DNA of 64,000 nt from Methylobacterium gnaphalii (GTDB lineage: Bacteria > Pseudomonadota > Alphaproteobacteria > Rhizobiales > Beijerinckiaceae), in assembly GCF_007992215.1 (NCBI RefSeq), contig NZ_BJZV01000007.1, positions 124,001 to 188,000 of the forward strand, in the 5' to 3' direction. Under the pieces are notes generated by a model. It was given only the letters and a program-made list of their open reading frames with translations. It searched no databases and was not told the DNA's origin. Below are positions 25,316-34,891 of this stretch, one piece after another; position 1 is the first letter of the stretch; every line of letters starts with the position of its first letter. A program made the position numbers and the translations under genes.

Positions 25316-26212
25316 ATGGTGCCGATTCTGTTTCATCCCGCCTACGAGGCGAGCCTGCCCGAAGGCCACCGCTTCCCGATGCATAAATTCGGACGGCTCG
25401 CCGAGATCCTCGTCGAGCGCGGCCTTGTGCCGGAGGGTTTTGAGCGGCCTGAGCCGGCCAGTGCCGAGTTGCTCTCGCTCGCCCATGACCGATCCTACGT
25501 CGATGCCGTCCTCGGCCAGACGCTCTCGCCAGACGTGGAGCGCACCATCGGCTTCCGCTGCGATGAAGGCGTGGTGGCACGCTCGCGCGCCTCGTCCGGC
25601 GGCACGCTCGCCGCGGCGCGGCTCGCCCTCGCGCACGGCCTCGCGGGGAGCGCGGCGGGCGGCAGCCATCATGCGCGGCGCGATGGCGGGCGCGGCTTCT
25701 GCGTCTTCAACGACGTGGCAATCGCCGCGCTCGCCCTGAAGAGGGAGGGCGCGGTGCAGCGGGCGCTCGTCGTCGACCTCGACGTGCACCAGGGCGACGG
25801 CACTGCCGAATGCCTGTCGGGGGAGACCGACCTGTTCACGCTCTCGATCCACGCCGAGCAGAACTACCCGAACCCGAAGGTACCGGGCGATCTCGACATC
25901 GGCCTGCCGGACGATCTCGGCGATGCCGGCTACCTCGCGGTGTTGGAGGCGCAATTGCCGCCGCTGATCGAGGCCTTCGCGCCCGACCTCGTCTTCTACA
26001 ATGCCGGCGTCGACCCGCATCGCGACGACAGGCTCGGACGCCTCTGCCTCAGCGACGAGGGCCTGATGGCGCGCGACCGCTTCGTGATCGAGCAGGCGAG
26101 GCGCCGCGGCATCCCGCTCGTCACGGTGATTGGCGGCGGCTACGACACCGACGTCGCTGCCCTCGCGGCGCGGCATGCGCTTGTGTTCGAGGCGATGGCG
26201 GCATTCGCGTAA
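25316..26212 (+). CDS. histone deacetylase family hydrolase
   Basis: This 298-residue zinc amidohydrolase is a bacterial class of the HDAC/AcuC/APAH fold, which deacetylates acetylated lysines, polyamines or other small amides. The active-site landmarks are all present: GGSHHARRDGGRGFC (the catalytic His-His pair, about residues 119-120), VVDLDVHQGDGTAE (zinc-binding Asp and His), NAGVDPHRDDRLG (the second zinc aspartate) and VIGGGYD (the C-terminal glycine loop). The start is the ATG at 25316. It is divergent from the glucosyltransferase and convergent with the TetR gene; the physiological substrate is unknown. Confidence 0.9.
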   Translation: MVPILFHPAYEASLPEGHRFPMHKFGRLAEILVERGLVPEGFERPEPASAELLSLAHDRSYVDAVLGQTLSPDVERTIGFRCDEGVVARSRASSGGTLAAARLALAHGLAGSAAGGSHHARRDGGRGFCVFNDVAIAALALKREGAVQRALVVDLDVHQGDGTAECLSGETDLFTLSIHAEQNYPNPKVPGDLDIGLPDDLGDAGYLAVLEAQLPPLIEAFAPDLVFYNAGVDPHRDDRLGRLCLSDEGLMARDRFVIEQARRRGIPLVTVIGGGYDTDVAALAARHALVFEAMAAFA

Positions 26213-26251
26213 CGACATCACCCCGTCATCCCGGGGCTGGGAACGGATCGG

Positions 26252-26821
26252 TCAGCCCTTTGCGCCCAACTCCCCCGCCAGCACCTCGAGGGCGTCGAAC
26301 ACCCGGTCGGCCTGCTCGCCGGTGAGGTCATGGAAGCCGAGCGTGCGCCCGACCAACAGCCCGATGATCGCGAAGGTCAGCACCGCCCCGGCGCCCGGCC
26401 TTCCCTCGATCCGGGCCATCTGGTCCAAGCGCTCGGCAACGAAGGTCCGAAAATCCGCGAGAGCGTTTGGCGTCTCGGCCGAGGCGACGAGGAGCGCGCG
26501 CGGAAAGCCGCCCTCCTCGCAATAGGTGTCGCGGGCATTCGCGATCATCGCCAGGGCCGGTGAGGCCGAGGGCGGATGCTGGCTGGCCTCGTGCGCGGCG
26601 ATCCCCTCCCGGAGCCGCTGCAGCTTGCGCTTGGCCAGCGCGCAGATCAGCGCATCCTTGGAGGCGTAGTGATGCAGGACGCCGCCCTTGCTCAGGGCAG
26701 CCTCGGCCGCGACGGCATCGATCGTCAGGGCGCGCGCGCCTTGACGGCGCATCACGCTCTCGGCCGCGTCGAGAATGACCTCGGGGCGATCCTCGCGCCG
26801 GCTACGTGTCCTCGGTTCCAT
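26252..26821 (-). CDS. TetR/AcrR family repressor
   Basis: From the ATG at 26821 this gives 189 residues. The N-terminal HTH is DRPEVILDAAESVMRRQGAR followed by LTIDAVAAEAALSKGGVLHH and YASKDALICAL, the standard TetR pattern. The C-terminal ligand domain resembles the TetR_C family found with RND pumps. It is transcribed away from the adaptor-adaptor-permease operon with an operator-like dyad in the 64-bp gap, so it most likely represses both itself and the pump until an inducer binds. The frame extends further upstream through the operator and beyond, so the ATG at 26821 is the sensible start. Confidence 0.9.
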   Translation of the reverse strand: MEPRTRSRREDRPEVILDAAESVMRRQGARALTIDAVAAEAALSKGGVLHHYASKDALICALAKRKLQRLREGIAAHEASQHPPSASPALAMIANARDTYCEEGGFPRALLVASAETPNALADFRTFVAERLDQMARIEGRPGAGAVLTFAIIGLLVGRTLGFHDLTGEQADRVFDALEVLAGELGAKG

Positions 26822-26837
26822 ACCCGCCTCGTTAAAA

Positions 26838-26856
26838 ACCGTCTGGACGGTCGGTA
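26838..26856. promoter_or_regulatory. TetR-type operator between tetR and the RND operon
   Basis: ACCGTC and GACGGT form an inverted repeat around TG (26838-26851), followed by CGGTA, giving the extended ACCGTCTGGACGGTCGGTA. This ACCGnC/GnCGGT layout is typical of AcrR/TetR operators beside RND pumps. It sits between the two divergent starts, 17 bp from the tetR ATG. Confidence 0.65.
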
Positions 26857-26885
26857 AAGTAGCGGATAAGCCTCTGCCGCGATAG

Positions 26886-28049
26886 ATGCCTGGAATCGAA
26901 AGCCGCGGACCCCGTCCCATGCCTTCGTCCCGTCCGACTCGCGGCTCCGGTAACCGCGCCGCTGCGCTGGCGGTTGCGTTGCTCTGCTCGTCCGTCGCGC
27001 GGGCGGCCTCACCCGATGCGGGTCACGATCCCAACGACACCTCGATCGTGCTCGTGCGCGTCGTGGAGGCCCAGCGTACCGCCGTAGCCGCCGACGTCGT
27101 CTTCACGGGCGACATCCAGGCCCAGGCCCAAACCAGTGTGGCCTTCCGCATCAATGGCAAGATTGCCCGGCGCCTCGTCGAAGTCGGCGACCACGTCGCG
27201 GCGGACCAGGTCCTCGCGACGCTCGATCCGCAGGAACAGCAGGCCAATCTCGACAACGCCAAGGCGGCGCTCGTTTCGGCGGAGGCCCTGCTGACGCAGG
27301 CCAAAGTCGGCTTCAGGCGCCAGGAGCAGTTGCTCTCCAGCGGCTACACCACACGGCCGGCCTACGATCAGGCCGAGCAACAACTGCGCACCACGCAGGC
27401 CGCGGTGGAATCGGCGAAGGCCCAGCTCGGCACGACGCAGGAGCAGTTCTCCTACACCGAACTGCGCTCGGGCGTGGCGGGCGTCGTGCTGAGCCGCAGC
27501 TTCGAGACGGGGCAGGTCGTTCAGGCCGGTCAGACCGTGCTCGTTCTCGCCCAGGACGGAGCACGCGACGCCGTGTTCAACGTCTACGAGGCGCTCCCCG
27601 CCAACCCGCCTGCCGACAAGACGGTGACGGTGGTGCTGCAGGCCGACCCGCGGGTCACCGCCACGGGCACTGTGCGCGAGATCTCGCCCTCGGTGGATCA
27701 GGCCTCGGGCACGGTCCGGATCAAGATCGGGCTCGCCGACACGCCGCCGCAGATGGCACTCGGCTCCGTCGTCATCGGCAAGGGACGCTTCAAGGCCGGC
27801 GAGGCCGTGATCCTGCCCTGGTCGGCGCTCTACCGCTGGGAGAACAAGCCGGCGGTGTGGATCTACGATCGCCAGAGCGGCACGGTCTCGCCGCGCATCG
27901 TAACCATCGACCGCTACACCTTCGACACCATTGCGCTCGCCTCGGGCGTCGAGCCTGGCGAGTCCGTGGTGACCGCCGGCATCCAGTTCCTGCGGCCCGG
28001 CCAGAGCGTCGCGGTAGCGGATGCCAAGGCCGAGGGCATCGCGAAATGA
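26886..28049 (+). CDS. RND efflux periplasmic adaptor (first of two)
   Basis: A 387-residue HlyD/MFP adaptor. The frame begins with ATG at 26886; another ATG at 26919 gives a cleaner signal peptide (RAAALAVALLCSSVARA) and may be the real start. The mature part shows VAFRINGKIARRLVEVGDHV (lipoyl half), a coiled-coil hairpin rich in Ala and Gln (residues about 115-180), the second lipoyl half GVAGVVLSRSFETGQVVQAG and the membrane-proximal domain. No lipobox is present, unlike the following adaptor. Its stop overlaps the next start (ATGA), so the two adaptors are translationally coupled. Confidence 0.9.
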   Translation: MPGIESRGPRPMPSSRPTRGSGNRAAALAVALLCSSVARAASPDAGHDPNDTSIVLVRVVEAQRTAVAADVVFTGDIQAQAQTSVAFRINGKIARRLVEVGDHVAADQVLATLDPQEQQANLDNAKAALVSAEALLTQAKVGFRRQEQLLSSGYTTRPAYDQAEQQLRTTQAAVESAKAQLGTTQEQFSYTELRSGVAGVVLSRSFETGQVVQAGQTVLVLAQDGARDAVFNVYEALPANPPADKTVTVVLQADPRVTATGTVREISPSVDQASGTVRIKIGLADTPPQMALGSVVIGKGRFKAGEAVILPWSALYRWENKPAVWIYDRQSGTVSPRIVTIDRYTFDTIALASGVEPGESVVTAGIQFLRPGQSVAVADAKAEGIAK

Positions 28050-29134
28050 GGCGGCTCGTCACCCTGTCCCTCGCGGCCCTGTGGCTCGCCGCCTGCACGC
28101 CGTCGGCCGAGGAAGGCCATGTGCCGGCGCCGATCCGGCCGGTTCTGGTGACGGTCGCCAAGCGGGTCGATACTGACCTGTTCGGGCCCTTCGCCGGAAC
28201 CGTGGAGCCGCGCTATCAGTCGCAGCTCGGCTTCCAGATCGGCGGGCGCGTCGCGGCGCGCGACGTCACCGTCGGTGACATCGTGAAGAAGGGCCAGCGC
28301 CTCGCCGCCCTCGACCCCACGGTGAACCGTTTCGCGCTGACACGCGCCGAGGCCGACGTCGCCGACGCCAAGGCCCAGGCCGAGAACGCCGCCGCCACCG
28401 AGGCCCGCTCGCGCAAGCTGATGGAGGGCGGCAACGTCACCCAGGCCCAGCTCGACTCGGCGGTGGCGAACCGCGACACCACCCAGGCCCGCCTCGCTCA
28501 GGCCCAGTCGAGCCTGCAGCGGGCCCGCGACCAGATGGGCTACACCGAGCTAAACGCGGATTTCGACGGCGTCGTCACGCAGCGCCTCGCCGAGGTCGGT
28601 CAGGTGCTCAGCGCCGGCCAGGCGGTGGTGGCGGTGGCCCGGCCCGAGGTGCGCGAGGCCGTCGTCGACATCCCCGAGGATTTCGTCGGCACCATGCCGC
28701 GCGAGGGCCGCTTCACGATTTCGCTCCAGAGTGCGCCTCAAATCACCGCCCTCGGAACCGTGCGCGAGATCGCGCCCTTCGCCGACCAGAGCACCCGAAC
28801 CCGCCGAATCAAGCTGACGCTGATCGACCCGCCCTCGGCTTTCCGCCTCGGCGCCACGATCACCGTCGGGCTGACCCGCAGGGTCGAGCCCTACGTCCCG
28901 TTGCCGGCCACCGCCCTGGTCGAGGCAGAGGGCAAGACCTCCGTCTGGATCGCACCGCCGGTCGACAAGGACGGCTCGACCCGTGTCGAACGCCGGGACG
29001 TCACCGTGGCCAAGAAGGACGCCGACCGCGTCAGCCTGCGCGACGGCGTCAGGGACGGCGAGCGCGTCGTCCTCGCCGGAGTCCATTCGCTGACAGACGG
29101 CCAGACCGTCCGCATCGAAGACATCACGCCGTGA
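28046..29134 (+). CDS. RND efflux periplasmic adaptor, lipoprotein (second of two)
   Basis: The 362-residue product is a second MFP adaptor with a lipoprotein signal (RRLVTLSLAALWLAAC, cysteine at residue 17). It has the lipoyl halves GFQIGGRVAARDVTVGDIV and DFDGVVTQRLAEVGQVLSAG, with a helical hairpin between them. The start ATG at 28046 overlaps the previous stop and its own stop overlaps the permease start (GTGA). Two different adaptors feeding one permease occur in some RND systems (for example TriAB-TriC in Pseudomonas), where both are needed. The divergence between the two here suggests distinct roles, one anchored and one soluble or peptide-anchored. Confidence 0.92.
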   Translation: MRRLVTLSLAALWLAACTPSAEEGHVPAPIRPVLVTVAKRVDTDLFGPFAGTVEPRYQSQLGFQIGGRVAARDVTVGDIVKKGQRLAALDPTVNRFALTRAEADVADAKAQAENAAATEARSRKLMEGGNVTQAQLDSAVANRDTTQARLAQAQSSLQRARDQMGYTELNADFDGVVTQRLAEVGQVLSAGQAVVAVARPEVREAVVDIPEDFVGTMPREGRFTISLQSAPQITALGTVREIAPFADQSTRTRRIKLTLIDPPSAFRLGATITVGLTRRVEPYVPLPATALVEAEGKTSVWIAPPVDKDGSTRVERRDVTVAKKDADRVSLRDGVRDGERVVLAGVHSLTDGQTVRIEDITP

Positions 29135-32100
29135 CCGATCAGAAGCCCGACACGCCGGAGCAGCGCTCCGACACCTCGTTCAACCTGTCCGACTGGGCTT
29201 TGCGGCACCGCTCGCTCGTCTGGTTCTTGATGATCGCCTGCCTGCTCGGCGGGGTGATGTCCTACTCGCGCCTCGGCCGTGAGGAGGACCCGCCCTTCGC
29301 GATCAAGACCATGGTCGTGCAGGCGAAATGGCCGGGCGCGACGATCAAGGACACCCTCGATCAGATCACCGACCGGATCGAGAAGGAGCTGCAGCAGATC
29401 AGCGTGCTCGACTACGTCCGCAGCTACACGACGCCGGGCCAGGCCACGGTGTTCGTGCAGTTCAAGGACACCACGAAGAAGGAGGAGATCCAGCCGGCCT
29501 TCTACCAGGTCCGCAAGCGGCTCGGAGACATTCAGTACACCTTCCCGGAGGGCGTGCAGGGACCGTCCTTCAACGACGAGTTCGGTGACGTCTACGGCAA
29601 CGTCTACGCCTTCACCGCCGACGGCCTGACCCACCGGCAACTCCGCGACTACGTCGAGGGAGTTCGCACCGAGATCCTGAAGGTGCCCGATATCGGCAAG
29701 ACCCTCCTGATGGGGATACAGGGAGAGACCGTCTATCTCGACTTCTCGACCCGCAAGCTTGCCGGCTTCGGCATCGATATCCAGGCGCTGATCAAGCAGC
29801 TGCAATCGCAGAATGCGGTGGTGGCCTCGGGCGTGGTTCAGGCGGGCCCGGAGCGCGTCTCATTGCGCGTGACCGGCCAGTTCGCCTCGGAAGAGTCGGT
29901 CAAGAACGTCAACTTGCGCTTCAACGACCGTTTCTTCCGCCTCGCCGACGTGGCCGAGATCCATCGCGGCTACGAGGACCCGCCGGCCGCGATGTTCCGC
30001 GTCAACGGCAAGCCGGCCATCGGGCTTGCCATCGCCATGCGGCCCAACGCTAACCTCCTGAAGTTCGGCGAGAACCTGAAGGAGCGCATGCGCAGGATCG
30101 AGGCGAAGCTGCCGATCGGCGTTGGCGTGCATCTCGTCTCGGACCAGCCGAAGATCGTCGAGGAGGCGGTGGGCGGCTTCACCCAGGCTCTCGTCGAGGC
30201 CGTGGTGATCGTGCTGCTCGTGAGCTTCGTCAGCCTCGGCCTGCGCGCCGGATTCGTCGTCGCGGTGTCGATCCCGCTCGTCCTCGCCATCGTCTTCGTG
30301 GTGATGCAGGTGATGGGCGTGACGCTGCAGCGTATCTCGCTCGGCGCGCTCATCATCGCCCTCGGCCTGCTGGTCGACGACGCCATGATCACCGTCGAGA
30401 TGATGGTGGCGCGGCTCGAGCTCGGCGACTCGCTCAAGAAGGCCGCGACCTTCGCCTATACCTCCACCGCCTTCCCGATGCTCACCGGCACGCTGGTGAC
30501 AGTGGCCGGCTTCCTGCCCATCGGCTTCAACGGCTCGTCGGCGGGTGAGTACACCTACTCGCTCTTCGTGGTGATTGCGGCCTCGCTCGCGGTGTCGTGG
30601 GTGGTCGCGGTGTTGTTCGCGCCGCTCCTCGGGGTGACGCTGCTGCCGAAGACGATGAAGCACCACGATGAGAAGCGCGGGCTGTTCACCCGCATGTTCC
30701 TCGCGGTGCTCAAGGTGGCCATGCGCCTGCGCTGGATCACGGTGATCATCTGCGTCGCGCTGATGGGCGCCGCCGTCTACGGCATGACCCATGTCCAGCA
30801 ACAGTTCTTCCCGTCCTCGGACCGAGCCGAGGTGCTCGTCGACCTGACGCTGCCGCAGAACGCCACCATCGCCGAAACCAAGGCGCAGATGGACCGGTTC
30901 GAGGCCGAGCTGAAGAAGGACCCCGACATCGAGCGCTGGAGCTCGTATGTCGGCCAGGGCGCGGTGCGCTTCTACCTGCCCCTGGATCAGCAGCTCGCCA
31001 ACGCCTTCTACGGACAGGCCGTCATCGTGACGAAGTCGCTCGAAGTCCGCGACAAGGTGATCGCGCGGCTTCAGCAGATCGGCCGGCGCGACTTCGTCGG
31101 CATCGACGTGCTGGTGCAACCCCTCAACCTCGGCCCGCCCGTGGGACGCCCGATTCAGTACCGGCTGAGCGGACCCGACGTTCAGGAGGTGCGCCGCCTC
31201 GCCCTTGGGCTCGCCGACGTGGTGGCCACCGACAAGCGCGTCGCCTACCCGACCCTCGATTGGAACGAGCCCGGCAAGGTGCTGCGCGTCGAGATCCTGC
31301 AGGACAAGGCGCGCCAGCTCGGCGTGACCAGCCAGGACATCGCCGGCATTCTCAACGGCGTCGTCGGCGGCCAGGCCATCACGCAGGTGCGCGACTCGAT
31401 CTACCTCGTGAACGTGGTCGGCCGCGCGCAGACCATCGAGCGCACCTCTCTGGAGACCCTGCAGAGCCTGCAGGTGGCGCTCTCGAACGGGTCCGTCGTG
31501 CCGGTGCTGGCCTTCGCCAAGATCGATTACGACCTGGAGCAGCCCATCGTCTGGCGCCGTGACCGGGTGCCGACGATCACCGTGCGCGCCACGATCAAGG
31601 ACGATACCCAGCCGCCCACTATCGTCGCGGCCCTGCAGCCGGGGATCGACGCCTTCGTGAAGGCTCTACCCGAGGGCTACACCTTGGCCATCGGCGGCGC
31701 CGTCGAGGAGGCCGGCAAGGGCCAGGGCCCGATCGCCGCCGTGGTGCCTGTGATGCTGCTCGCCATGGCGACGCTGCTGATGATCCAGCTCCAGAGCTTC
31801 CAGAAGCTCTTCCTGGTGTTCTCCGTCGCGCCGCTCGGGCTGATCGGCGTGGTGCCGGCCTTGCTGATCTTCAACAAGCCGATGGGATTCGTCGCCATCC
31901 TCGGCATCCTGGCCCTGATCGGCATCATCATCCGCAACGCGCTGATCCTGGTCAGTCAGATCGAGGAATCAGAGGCCGAGGGGCACGAGCCCTGGGACGC
32001 CGTGATCGAGGCCACGCGCCACCGCATGCGCCCAATCCTGCTCACGGCCGCCGCGGCAAGCCTCGGCCTGATCCCCATCGCCCGTGAGGTCTTCTGGGGG

Positions 32101-32223
32101 CCGATGGCCTACGCAATGATCGGCGGCATCCTCGCCGCCACTCTGCTGACGCTGCTGTTCCTACCCGCCCTCTATGTTGGCTGGTACCGCATCAGGCCGC
32201 CGCAACGCAGCTCTGCCGCCTGA
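29131..32223 (+). CDS. RND efflux transporter permease
   Basis: A 1030-residue RND pump beginning with GTG at 29131, which overlaps the preceding stop. The first helix is about residues 28-47, the porter motif REEDPPFAIKTMVVQAKWPG follows, and the proton-relay aspartates lie in LGLLVDDAMITVEMM near residue 412. The architecture is that of the TriC/MexK-like branch of HAE1 pumps rather than AcrB proper, consistent with the paired adaptors. No outer-membrane channel gene follows; a TolC-like protein elsewhere must be used. It is the last gene of the tetR-controlled operon and converges on trmO with only eight bases between stops. Confidence 0.94.
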   Translation: MTDQKPDTPEQRSDTSFNLSDWALRHRSLVWFLMIACLLGGVMSYSRLGREEDPPFAIKTMVVQAKWPGATIKDTLDQITDRIEKELQQISVLDYVRSYTTPGQATVFVQFKDTTKKEEIQPAFYQVRKRLGDIQYTFPEGVQGPSFNDEFGDVYGNVYAFTADGLTHRQLRDYVEGVRTEILKVPDIGKTLLMGIQGETVYLDFSTRKLAGFGIDIQALIKQLQSQNAVVASGVVQAGPERVSLRVTGQFASEESVKNVNLRFNDRFFRLADVAEIHRGYEDPPAAMFRVNGKPAIGLAIAMRPNANLLKFGENLKERMRRIEAKLPIGVGVHLVSDQPKIVEEAVGGFTQALVEAVVIVLLVSFVSLGLRAGFVVAVSIPLVLAIVFVVMQVMGVTLQRISLGALIIALGLLVDDAMITVEMMVARLELGDSLKKAATFAYTSTAFPMLTGTLVTVAGFLPIGFNGSSAGEYTYSLFVVIAASLAVSWVVAVLFAPLLGVTLLPKTMKHHDEKRGLFTRMFLAVLKVAMRLRWITVIICVALMGAAVYGMTHVQQQFFPSSDRAEVLVDLTLPQNATIAETKAQMDRFEAELKKDPDIERWSSYVGQGAVRFYLPLDQQLANAFYGQAVIVTKSLEVRDKVIARLQQIGRRDFVGIDVLVQPLNLGPPVGRPIQYRLSGPDVQEVRRLALGLADVVATDKRVAYPTLDWNEPGKVLRVEILQDKARQLGVTSQDIAGILNGVVGGQAITQVRDSIYLVNVVGRAQTIERTSLETLQSLQVALSNGSVVPVLAFAKIDYDLEQPIVWRRDRVPTITVRATIKDDTQPPTIVAALQPGIDAFVKALPEGYTLAIGGAVEEAGKGQGPIAAVVPVMLLAMATLLMIQLQSFQKLFLVFSVAPLGLIGVVPALLIFNKPMGFVAILGILALIGIIIRNALILVSQIEESEAEGHEPWDAVIEATRHRMRPILLTAAAASLGLIPIAREVFWGPMAYAMIGGILAATLLTLLFLPALYVGWYRIRPPQRSSAA

Positions 32224-32231
32224 TCACAGGG

Positions 32232-32741
32232 TCATGCCCGGGCCGTTGTGCCATCGCGCCCGGACCGGAACACCGTTGCCTCCGGCCGCGAATCCGTGGT
32301 CGCGTAGTACGGCTTGATGTCGAGCAGCGGCGTGCCGTCGAGGCAGTCGAGACCGCGCACGGAGACATTCCCTCCCTCGATACCGAGACGCTGGACCACT
32401 GCGACCGCGATCGGGTTGGGCCGGGCGGGAGAGCGGAGTGAGAAGGTGCCGCGGCCGCCATCGGCATGGCGCGGCTGCTGGCGCACGAGATCGCGCACTG
32501 CCCGGTCCATCCAGTAGAGCACGATGAGGTGGCTCGCCCCATCGACGTTCTGCAGGGCGGGCGCGTAGAGCGGATCGACCTCCAGCGTGCAGACCGCATC
32601 CGTCTGCGTGCCGTTCTTCGGGCACTCGCTGCGCTTCGCCCAAGGCGTGCGAATGCGGCCGATGAAGTGGAGGCCGGCATCGTACTCCCGCGGTAGGACG
32701 ATGCTCTCCTCGCCCTCGCGCCGCCCGAACTCGTCACTCAT
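32232..32741 (-). CDS. trmO: tRNA (t6A37)-methyltransferase TrmO
   Basis: A 169-residue member of the TsaA/YaeB/TrmO family, which uses S-adenosylmethionine to methylate N6-threonylcarbamoyladenosine at position 37 of certain tRNAs. The family landmarks are FIGRIRTPWAKRSECPKNG near the N-terminus, LIVLYWMDRA in the middle, and FSLRSPARPNPIAVAVVQRL, the most conserved stretch. The C-terminal LDIKPYY motif is present. The small C-terminal domain of the E. coli enzyme is missing, as in many shorter homologues. The ATG at 32741 is the start. Confidence 0.9.
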   Translation of the reverse strand: MSDEFGRREGEESIVLPREYDAGLHFIGRIRTPWAKRSECPKNGTQTDAVCTLEVDPLYAPALQNVDGASHLIVLYWMDRAVRDLVRQQPRHADGGRGTFSLRSPARPNPIAVAVVQRLGIEGGNVSVRGLDCLDGTPLLDIKPYYATTDSRPEATVFRSGRDGTTARA

Positions 32742-32871
32742 CCGCGGCTGCCTTCTGCCTCACGCCTCACGCCTCGATCTGCGCCGAGCGAGCGCCCGCG
32801 GGCAAGGGCCGCGTGGTCGCCTTCCTCGCGCCTGGGGTGTACAGCCCGGACGGAAGGTAGCGGGAGGCGGC

Positions 32872-34365
32872 ATGGACAGCGAAGAGCTTCGCCCGATGGA
32901 GGTGGTCGCCGATCCGGAGACCGCTGTCGACCGGCTCACGGCGCTCTACGAAGGGGCCACCCAGGCGCTGCGCTCGGCGCTCACGCGCTTCCTCGACGAG
33001 GGCATCCCGCCCGACGCCACCGAGCGCCTGCAGTTCCGCTATCCCGAACTGCGCGCGACCTACCATCCGAGCGGCCCGATGCCCCGGATCAGCCGGGCGA
33101 CGGCGAAGTTCCAGGCACCGGGCACCTACGGCACGACGCTGACCCATCCGGGCCATTTCCGTCCCTACCTGCTGGAGCAGCTTCAACACCTCGTGCGCGA
33201 TTACGGCGCCACCCTCGAAGTGGGCCTGAGCGGGCAGGAGATCCCGTATTCCTACATCGTCGAGCCCGGTGCCGACCTCACCCGAAACGGCGTGACTTCG
33301 AGCCAGCTCGCCACCTATTTCCCGACGCCACTGCTCTCGGTTGTGGGCGACGAGATCGCCGACGGGCTCTGGCAGGAGCATCCCGACGAGCCGCGCCCGC
33401 TCTCGCTGTTCGACGGCGTGCGCACCGACTACTCGCTGCGCCGCCTCGTCCACTACACCGGCTCGGACTGGCGCGAGATCCAGCCCTGGATCCTGCTCAC
33501 CAACTATCACCGCTACGTCGACCGCTTCGTGCAGCACGGCCTGGAGCAGCTTGCGGCACCGGACAGCCCGTTCGAGCGCCTGGTCTTGCCGGGCGGCGTG
33601 AGTGTCAGCCGAGCGGAGGCTGCAACGGCGAGTGCCGAGGCCCTGGTCGCGGCCTCACCCTGGCACCGCTTCCAGATGCCGGCCTACCATCTGGTCGCGC
33701 GGGGCGAGGACGGCAGCGCGCAGGGTACGACGCTGGTCAATATCGGCGTCGGTCCCTCCAACGCGAAGACGATCACCGACCATCTCGCGGTGCTGCGCCC
33801 GAATTGCTGGCTGATGGTCGGCCATTGCGGGGGCCTGCGCCAGTCGCAGACCATCGGCGACTACGTTCTTGCCCACGGCTACCTGCGGCTCGACCGCATC
33901 CTCGACGAACTCGTCCCGCCGGAGGTGCCGGTGCCCGCGCTGGCCGAGGTGCAGATCGCCCTCCAAAACGCCGCGGCCTCCGTCACGGGCGAGCGCGACG
34001 AGGCCCTGAAGCGACGCCTGCGCACCGGCACCGTCGTCACCTACGACGACCGCAACTGGGAGCTGCGCTTCACGCAGGAACGCCGCCGAATCAATCTCGG
34101 CCGCTGCATTGCCGTCGACATGGAAAGCGGCACCATCGCCGCTCAGGGGTACCGCCTGCGTGTTCCCTACGGCACGCTGCTCTGCGTCTCCGACAAGCCG
34201 CTGCACGGCGAGATCAAGCTGCCCGGCGCCGCCAACGCCTTCTACGAGCGCGCCGTGAACGAGCACCTGCTCATCGGCCTCGCCACTCTCGACGCGCTGC
34301 GCGCCGATCGGCACGGGCTGCATTCGAGGAAGCTCAGGAGCTTTGACGAGCCGCCGTTCCGCTAG
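32872..34365 (+). CDS. amn: AMP nucleosidase
   Basis: A 497-residue enzyme that hydrolyses AMP to adenine and ribose 5-phosphate. The N-terminal regulatory domain (about residues 1-170) includes YPELRATYHPSGPMPRISRA, and the C-terminal phosphorylase-like domain carries NIGVGPSNAKTITDHLAVLR, MVGHCGGLRQSQTIGDYVLA and IAVDMESGTIAAQGYRLRVP, the nucleosidase core with the catalytic acidic residue toward the end (SDKPLHGE). The start is the ATG at 32872, preceded by GGGAGGCGGC as ribosome-binding site. The length is normal. No regulatory site was recognised. Confidence 0.93.
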   Translation: MDSEELRPMEVVADPETAVDRLTALYEGATQALRSALTRFLDEGIPPDATERLQFRYPELRATYHPSGPMPRISRATAKFQAPGTYGTTLTHPGHFRPYLLEQLQHLVRDYGATLEVGLSGQEIPYSYIVEPGADLTRNGVTSSQLATYFPTPLLSVVGDEIADGLWQEHPDEPRPLSLFDGVRTDYSLRRLVHYTGSDWREIQPWILLTNYHRYVDRFVQHGLEQLAAPDSPFERLVLPGGVSVSRAEAATASAEALVAASPWHRFQMPAYHLVARGEDGSAQGTTLVNIGVGPSNAKTITDHLAVLRPNCWLMVGHCGGLRQSQTIGDYVLAHGYLRLDRILDELVPPEVPVPALAEVQIALQNAAASVTGERDEALKRRLRTGTVVTYDDRNWELRFTQERRRINLGRCIAVDMESGTIAAQGYRLRVPYGTLLCVSDKPLHGEIKLPGAANAFYERAVNEHLLIGLATLDALRADRHGLHSRKLRSFDEPPFR

Positions 34366-34526
34366 CGATGTTGCGCCGGTCGTGACGCTGCGGTGGATTC
34401 CCCGCGCTCGTCTCACGAACGTGTCTCAACTTCACCGACCCGCTCGGGCTAGAAGCCGCGCGGGACGGAGCGAGCCGGCCCGGACGCATGGTTCGACGCG
34501 CGACGCGTCCCGAGGAGATGTTCACG

Positions 34527-34817
34527 ATGGCCAAAGCTTACTGGGTCGCCACCTATCGCGCGATCAGCAATCCCGATGCGCTCGCTGCCTATGCTCAGCT
34601 CAGCGGGCCGGCGATCGCGGCCGCTGGCGGCCGCATCCTGGCGCGCGGGGTTCCGGCACAGACCTACGAGTCGGGCCTTCCGATGCGCACGGTGCTCATC
34701 GAGTTTGACAGCGTGGAGCAGGCCCGCGCTGCCCATGACAGCTCGGACTACCAGAAGGCGCTGGAGGTTCTGGCGGACGGCGCCGAGCGCGACATCCGCA
34801 TCGTCGAAGGGGTTTGA
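34527..34817 (+). CDS. DUF1330 family protein
   Basis: A 96-residue dimeric alpha-beta barrel-type protein: KAYWVATYRAISNPDALAAY, then GGRILARGVPAQTYES, and EFDSVEQARAAHDSSDYQKA, all typical of DUF1330. The start is the ATG at 34527, with GAGGAG about ten bases upstream; an ATG at 34518 would add three residues. Function unknown. It lies just upstream of an AhpD-like gene on the same strand with 74 bp between them. Confidence 0.85.
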   Translation: MAKAYWVATYRAISNPDALAAYAQLSGPAIAAAGGRILARGVPAQTYESGLPMRTVLIEFDSVEQARAAHDSSDYQKALEVLADGAERDIRIVEGV

Positions 34818-34891
34818 AACGCCTGGCTACCTGGAGCGAATTGGGATCGCCAGGCGGCCTCGACAACAAAGGATGATCCGGGAGCGCGGAG

